A DNA stretch of 64,000 nucleotides, taken from the NCBI GenBank assembly GCA_902790375.1, contig CADARY010000007.1, positions 1 to 64,000 of the forward strand. The letters are read 5' to 3'. Source of the DNA: Oscillospiraceae bacterium. Its GTDB lineage: Bacteria; Bacillota; Clostridia; Oscillospirales; Oscillospiraceae. This document shows, piece by piece, positions 60,935-64,000 of this stretch; the stretch's first letter is position 1; each line of letters begins with the position of its first letter. Below the pieces are notes generated by a model that was given only the letters and a program-made list of their open reading frames with translations, had not been told where the DNA came from and made no database searches. The position numbers and the translations under genes were made by a program.

Positions 60935-61967
60935 AGCAGGCTTCTTTCTGCTGATCGCCTTTGTGCTGACAAGCTCCATGGCGCTGTTCATGACCTATCT
61001 TCACGAGGCTACTCATATAGATTTTACTGCCAAAAATATCGGCGCGGCGGCGACAGTCACGTTTGGCAATGTGTTTATGCTGAGCCTGGTCTGCGCGGCG
61101 GTGGATCTGCTGCGCCGTCGCCTTACGGTGGAGCGCCCGGTAAAGAGCATTATCGATGGGGCGCAAAAGGTCATGGACGGCGATCTCAGCACCCGCATTG
61201 CGCCCCTGCGCGGGGTGGAGCCGGGCTTCAATGTCATCATCGACTACTTTAACCGCATGGTGCAGGAGCTTTCCGGCATGGAAACCCTGCGCACCGACTT
61301 CATCGCCAATGTCTCCCACGAGCTGAAGACGCCGCTCGCGGTGATCCAGAACTACGGCACCATGCTCCAGCAGCCGAATCTCTCCGAGGAAGACCGAAAA
61401 GACTACGCCCGCACGGTGACGGATGCCTCCCGGCGGCTTGCAAGTCTCATCACCAACATCCTCAAGCTCAACAAGCTCGAAAACCAGCAGATCTACCCCA
61501 AGAAGGAGCGCTTCGATCTGGGCGAGCAGCTCTGCGAATGCCTGCTCGGTTTTGAAAACGCCTGGGAGGAGAAGAAGCTCGAAATCGAGACGGACATCGA
61601 AGACGGCGTGACAGTGGAGAGCGACCCGGAATTGCTTTCCCTCGTCTGGAACAATCTCTTCTCCAACGCCATCAAGTTCACCGAAGAGGGCGGCACGGTC
61701 GGGCTGAAGCTGCATAAAGAGAGCGGACACGCGGTGGTCGAGGTCTCCGACACCGGCTGCGGCATCAGCCCGGAGATTGGAGCGCACATCTTTGAGAAGT
61801 TCTATCAGGGCGATACCTCCCACGCCACGCAGGGCAACGGCCTGGGGCTTGCGCTGGTCAAACGCGTGGTTGACATAATTGGAGGCGAAATCAGCGTCAG
61901 CAGCGAGCCCGGCAAAGGCAGTACGTTTACTGTAAAGTTGAAACCAATGGGGGGAAATGGAACATGA
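60885..61967 (+). CDS. HAMP sensor histidine kinase with disturbed start
   Basis: The kinase core is intact. Two transmembrane helices (FFLLIAFVLTSSMALFMT; VTFGNVFMLSLVCAAVDLL), a HAMP region (VERPVKSIIDGAQKVMDGDL), H-box FIANVSHELKTPLAVIQNYG, N-box WNNLFSNAIKFTEEGG and G-boxes VSDTGCGIS and GNGLGLALVKRV are present. The natural start should be the ATG at 60931 overlapping the regulator stop, but that ATG is out of frame with the helix, so an indel lies within the first codons. The coordinates given use the only upstream in-frame start, which is probably not the native one. Confidence 0.82.
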   Translation: MRSSPSTVWATRRCSNEAGFFLLIAFVLTSSMALFMTYLHEATHIDFTAKNIGAAATVTFGNVFMLSLVCAAVDLLRRRLTVERPVKSIIDGAQKVMDGDLSTRIAPLRGVEPGFNVIIDYFNRMVQELSGMETLRTDFIANVSHELKTPLAVIQNYGTMLQQPNLSEEDRKDYARTVTDASRRLASLITNILKLNKLENQQIYPKKERFDLGEQLCECLLGFENAWEEKKLEIETDIEDGVTVESDPELLSLVWNNLFSNAIKFTEEGGTVGLKLHKESGHAVVEVSDTGCGISPEIGAHIFEKFYQGDTSHATQGNGLGLALVKRVVDIIGGEISVSSEPGKGSTFTVKLKPMGGNGT

Positions 61968-62332
61968 GCGAAAGCTTTACCTATCATTATTCCGCTGAGA
62001 GACAAAGTGAGATCGACGCGATCCGCAAGAAATACCTGCCCCCGGCCGAGCAGGAAAACAAGCTGGAGCAGCTGCGGAAGCTGGATGCAAGCCTCACGAC
62101 CACCGCGTTCATTGTTTCCATGGCTGTCGGCATTGCCAGCGCCCTCGTTTTCGGCGTTGGAATGTGCTGCTTCCTTGTTTGGAGGCTCTGGGGCCTGGGG
62201 GCGCTTTTGTGCGTGGTCGGCGTGATCGGCATGCTCGTTGCCCCGGTGCTTTACCGCCGCCTCGTGGAAAAGCGCCGACAGCAGATCGCACCGGAGATCC
62301 TTCGATTGACAGAGGAACTGAGTCAAAACTAA
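61964..62332 (+). CDS. Small two-helix membrane protein
   Basis: A 122-residue protein. An N-terminal soluble charged segment (RQSEIDAIRKKYLPPAEQEN) is followed by two hydrophobic helices (about 48-72 and 76-97) and a basic/charged tail (YRRLVEKRRQQIAPEILRLT). It overlaps the histidine kinase stop as ATGA and so belongs to the two-component operon. The function is unknown; it may help kinase sensing. Confidence 0.72.
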   Translation: MSESFTYHYSAERQSEIDAIRKKYLPPAEQENKLEQLRKLDASLTTTAFIVSMAVGIASALVFGVGMCCFLVWRLWGLGALLCVVGVIGMLVAPVLYRRLVEKRRQQIAPEILRLTEELSQN

Positions 62333-62373
62333 AAAGGAATCAGCGTCGGATCCTTTCCGGCGCTGATTCCTTT
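62333..62373 (+). terminator. Terminator of the two-component operon
   Basis: A perfect 13-bp stem AAAGGAATCAGCG/CGCTGATTCCTTT with a short extra CCGGA pairing in the loop. Confidence 0.75.
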
Positions 62374-62392
62374 ATGGGTGATCAATTCTCAT

Positions 62393-62452
62393 TTTAACAA
62401 AACTCAAACATTTCTCGAATAACTCACAAACATTCCTCTGTTATCTTATGAT
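62393..62452 (+). promoter_or_regulatory. Phased AACA repeats and promoter of the epimerase gene
   Basis: TTTAACA at 62393 and CAAACATT at 62405 and 62427 place AACA-like cores at 62396, 62407, 62418 (AATA) and 62429, each 11 bp apart. TATGAT at 62447-62452 is a plausible -10. The match to the repeats at 60211 suggests the same response regulator acts here. Confidence 0.55.
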
Positions 62453-62508
62453 CGTCCCAAGGGGATGAAACAAAATAACAATCACTTCATTATGCGGAGG
62501 AATATAAA

Positions 62509-63549
62509 ATGACTGACAATACAAAGGAGCTTTACATTGTTACCGGCGCGGCGGGAAATCTGGGCAGCGCCATCGTCCGTGAGCTGGTCAACCGGGAAAA
62601 GCCGGTGCGCGCCTTCGTCCTCCGGGGCGAAGAGGCGGCCAGGCATCTGCCGAAGGAGGCCCTGGTCATCGAGGGAGACGTGACGGATATCGCTTCTCTC
62701 GAAACCCTGTTTGCAGACATTCCCGAAAACACCACGGCCTATTGCATCCACTGCGCGGCCATGGTCTCTGTCAGCAATCTGGTGGCGGAAAAGATCTGGC
62801 ACGTGAACGTGGACGGCACCCAGTACATCGTTGACAAGTGCCATGAACACAATGTCCGCCTTATCTTCATCGGCTCCACCGGCGCCATTCCCGAGCAGCC
62901 CATGGGCACAGCAATTAAAGAGATTGACCACTATGATCCCAACGCGGTCATCGGTCTCTATGATCAGACCAAGGCGGCCTCCTGCCAACTGGTGCTGGAC
63001 GCCATTCACAACGGTGAGATCGACGGCTGCCTGATCCTGCCCTCCGGCATCTCCGGCCCCAAGGACTACACCTTCGGGAATGTGGCCGGCGTCATCCGCG
63101 AGTACACCGAGGGAAAAATGCCCGCCGGGGTTGAGGGCACCTTCAACTGTGCCGATAACCGCGACATGGCCGAAACCATCATCCGCGCCTGCAGGGACGG
63201 GCGCACGGGCGAGAGCTATATCCTCGGCGGCGACATGATCGGGATGAAGGAGGTCTTCGATATCCTCTCTGCGCATACGGGCCTGCCAACCATCAAGACC
63301 ATCCTGCCCGCCGGCATCGGCAGGCTGCTCGGCAGGATGAGCGATATGGCGGAGAAACTGACCCACAAACCGCAGCGCATGACGAGCTTTGCCGTGTATA
63401 ACCTTGTGCGCAACAACGAATTTGATTCCTCCAAGGCTGTCGCGGAGCTGGGCTACAACCCCCGCCCCATGGCGCAGAGTATCGCCGAAGAGATCGACTG
63501 GATGATTGAGGAAGGCATCGTGACGATACCTGTCCGCGCTGCGGCATGA
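62509..63549 (+). CDS. NAD-dependent epimerase/dehydratase family protein
   Basis: A 346-residue extended SDR. The cofactor motif is YIVTGAAGNLGSAIVREL. The active-site Ser/Thr is in LIFIGSTGAIPEQP and the YxxxK in IGLYDQTKAASCQLVL. Downstream segments (ILPSGISGPKDYTFGNVAG) fit the dihydroflavonol reductase/epimerase branch. The substrate is unknown. The start has GGAGGAA upstream. Confidence 0.9.
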   Translation: MTDNTKELYIVTGAAGNLGSAIVRELVNREKPVRAFVLRGEEAARHLPKEALVIEGDVTDIASLETLFADIPENTTAYCIHCAAMVSVSNLVAEKIWHVNVDGTQYIVDKCHEHNVRLIFIGSTGAIPEQPMGTAIKEIDHYDPNAVIGLYDQTKAASCQLVLDAIHNGEIDGCLILPSGISGPKDYTFGNVAGVIREYTEGKMPAGVEGTFNCADNRDMAETIIRACRDGRTGESYILGGDMIGMKEVFDILSAHTGLPTIKTILPAGIGRLLGRMSDMAEKLTHKPQRMTSFAVYNLVRNNEFDSSKAVAELGYNPRPMAQSIAEEIDWMIEEGIVTIPVRAAA

Positions 63550-63556
63550 TAGAATG

Positions 63557-63601
63557 AAAGCTGAACGGCATCCTCTGTTCAGGAGGGTGCCGTTCAGCTT
63601 T
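63557..63601 (+). terminator. Terminator after the epimerase gene
   Basis: A perfect 14-bp stem AAAGCTGAACGGCA/TGCCGTTCAGCTTT closing 8 nt after the stop codon. Confidence 0.8.
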
Positions 63602-63683
63602 GTGCGCCTTGTATTTTTTGCCATCAAATAGTCATTACGAAAACTTCCCATATAAAAAGTGGGCGCAAAGCCGCATGAAATCG

Positions 63684-63712
63684 TTGAAAGAAAGAAGTCC
63701 ATCGTGTACAAT
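63684..63712 (+). promoter_or_regulatory. Promoter of the final gene
   Basis: TTGAAA (63684-63689) and TACAAT (63707-63712) with a 17-bp spacer. A GC-rich stem around GCGCAGCG...CGCTGC...GGCGC with TTTT after it (63724-63758) lies in the leader and could be an attenuator. Confidence 0.65.
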
Positions 63713-63857
63713 ACGTAGTGACTGCGCAGCGCCTGCATTCGCTGCTGCGGCGCTTTTCCGCTCATCCGCCGCCGCGTGATCTGCGATCGGACATGCCCGC
63801 GCTGCAGACAGCCGAAAGAAAACGCAACAAATCTTGATCTGAATAGAGGTACACAAA

Positions 63858-64000
63858 ATGAACACCATCAACGAAAATTTTGACATACAGGCTTACATGA
63901 CAAAGGGCGTGGAAAACGTCGTGGCGGACGCTTTGAAGGCTACCTTCAAGGACCCGCGTGAAACGGCGTTTATGCTCAAATTTGCCGCGGCCAGCAAGGC
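63858..64000 (+). CDS. Partial gene, N-terminus of a probable radical SAM/SPASM protein
   Basis: The open frame runs off the window end after 47 codons (NTINENFDIQAYMTKGVENV, VADALKATFKDPRETAFMLK, FAAASKA). The ATG follows AGAGGT. The opening resembles the leader region of radical SAM proteins of gut Clostridia, whose CxxxCxxC motif would come later; it is not visible here, so the call is tentative. Confidence 0.45.
   Translation, partial: MNTINENFDIQAYMTKGVENVVADALKATFKDPRETAFMLKFAAASK

Noticed and set aside
60885-60935. Residues encoded at 60885-60935 as a genuine N-terminus of the histidine kinase
   Set aside because: They lie inside the response regulator reading frame and resemble no kinase N-terminus; an indel after the ATG at 60931 explains the frame better.

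Overview
The window reads as a chromosomal segment of a GC-rich, anaerobic, gut-type Clostridia, most like the Oscillospirales/Ruminococcaceae group. The grounds are strong GGAGG-type ribosome sites, frequent TTG starts, sortase and signal-peptidase genes, butyrate kinase, ferredoxins, RecD2 and a typical conjugative-element gene set. No rRNA, tRNA or CRISPR array was seen.

Layout. (1) 20-4345, plus strand: an AmmeMemoRadiSam pair (fused B-A protein and its radical SAM partner), a metallophosphoesterase, an amino-acid racemase and an HD hydrolase. (2) 4391-13531, minus strand: a decaying integrative conjugative element. It carries a small signal peptidase, a sigma-like factor, a DUF3268 zinc-finger gene behind a heavily structured leader, a broken sortase/pilin pair, a broken accessory gene, a VirB4 fragment, a VirB6/TrbL-like membrane protein and a VirB2-like subunit. 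A phased array of AAAATACGTATTTT palindromes lies inside it. (3) 13761-18587, minus: an archaeal-type AAA ATPase and an EAL/PAS/degenerate-GGDEF protein, then an intergenic stretch with a MITE-like element.

(4) 19331-49348 is the metabolic core. A ten-gene minus-strand operon (30692 to 19331) encodes a flavoprotein reductase, a thiolase-like enzyme with a DUF35 partner, an acyl carrier protein, phosphotransacylase, butyrate kinase, an OFA transporter, a ferredoxin/GltD-like plus NuoF-like electron-transfer pair, and a fumarate-reductase-like flavoprotein. Next come an esterase, a DUF1097 membrane protein and a CRP/FNR-family regulator. A plus-strand block follows: a ribose-type sugar ABC transporter, a GH35-like glycosidase, then Gfo/Idh dehydrogenases with a C-glycoside deglycosidase alpha (TIM barrel) and beta (DUF6379) pair, a second dehydrogenase and isomerase, a GPH symporter, an esterase, GH43 and GH3. 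Three promoters here carry a related dyad (TGTAGTGACA-N2-TGTCACTACA) centred about 41.5 bp before the predicted start. I infer one CRP/FNR regulon joining uptake, C-C deglycosylation and reductive breakdown with ATP recovery through an acyl-phosphate.

(5) 49420-53563: an accessory island with an IS1595-like transposase remnant, a two-gene DNA-binding operon whose first gene is frameshifted at a T8 run, and a divergent HTH/HipA-like kinase pair. (6) 54166-64000: a broken CRP/FNR gene opposite a ferredoxin operon with its own -41.5 dyad, a RecD2-DUF4186 fusion helicase, an SDR, a membrane protein, an indel-damaged two-component system, a membrane protein, an NAD-dependent epimerase and the start of a probable radical SAM gene.

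About ten genes carry frameshifts or small internal deletions. That is unusually many and could be real decay or assembly error.
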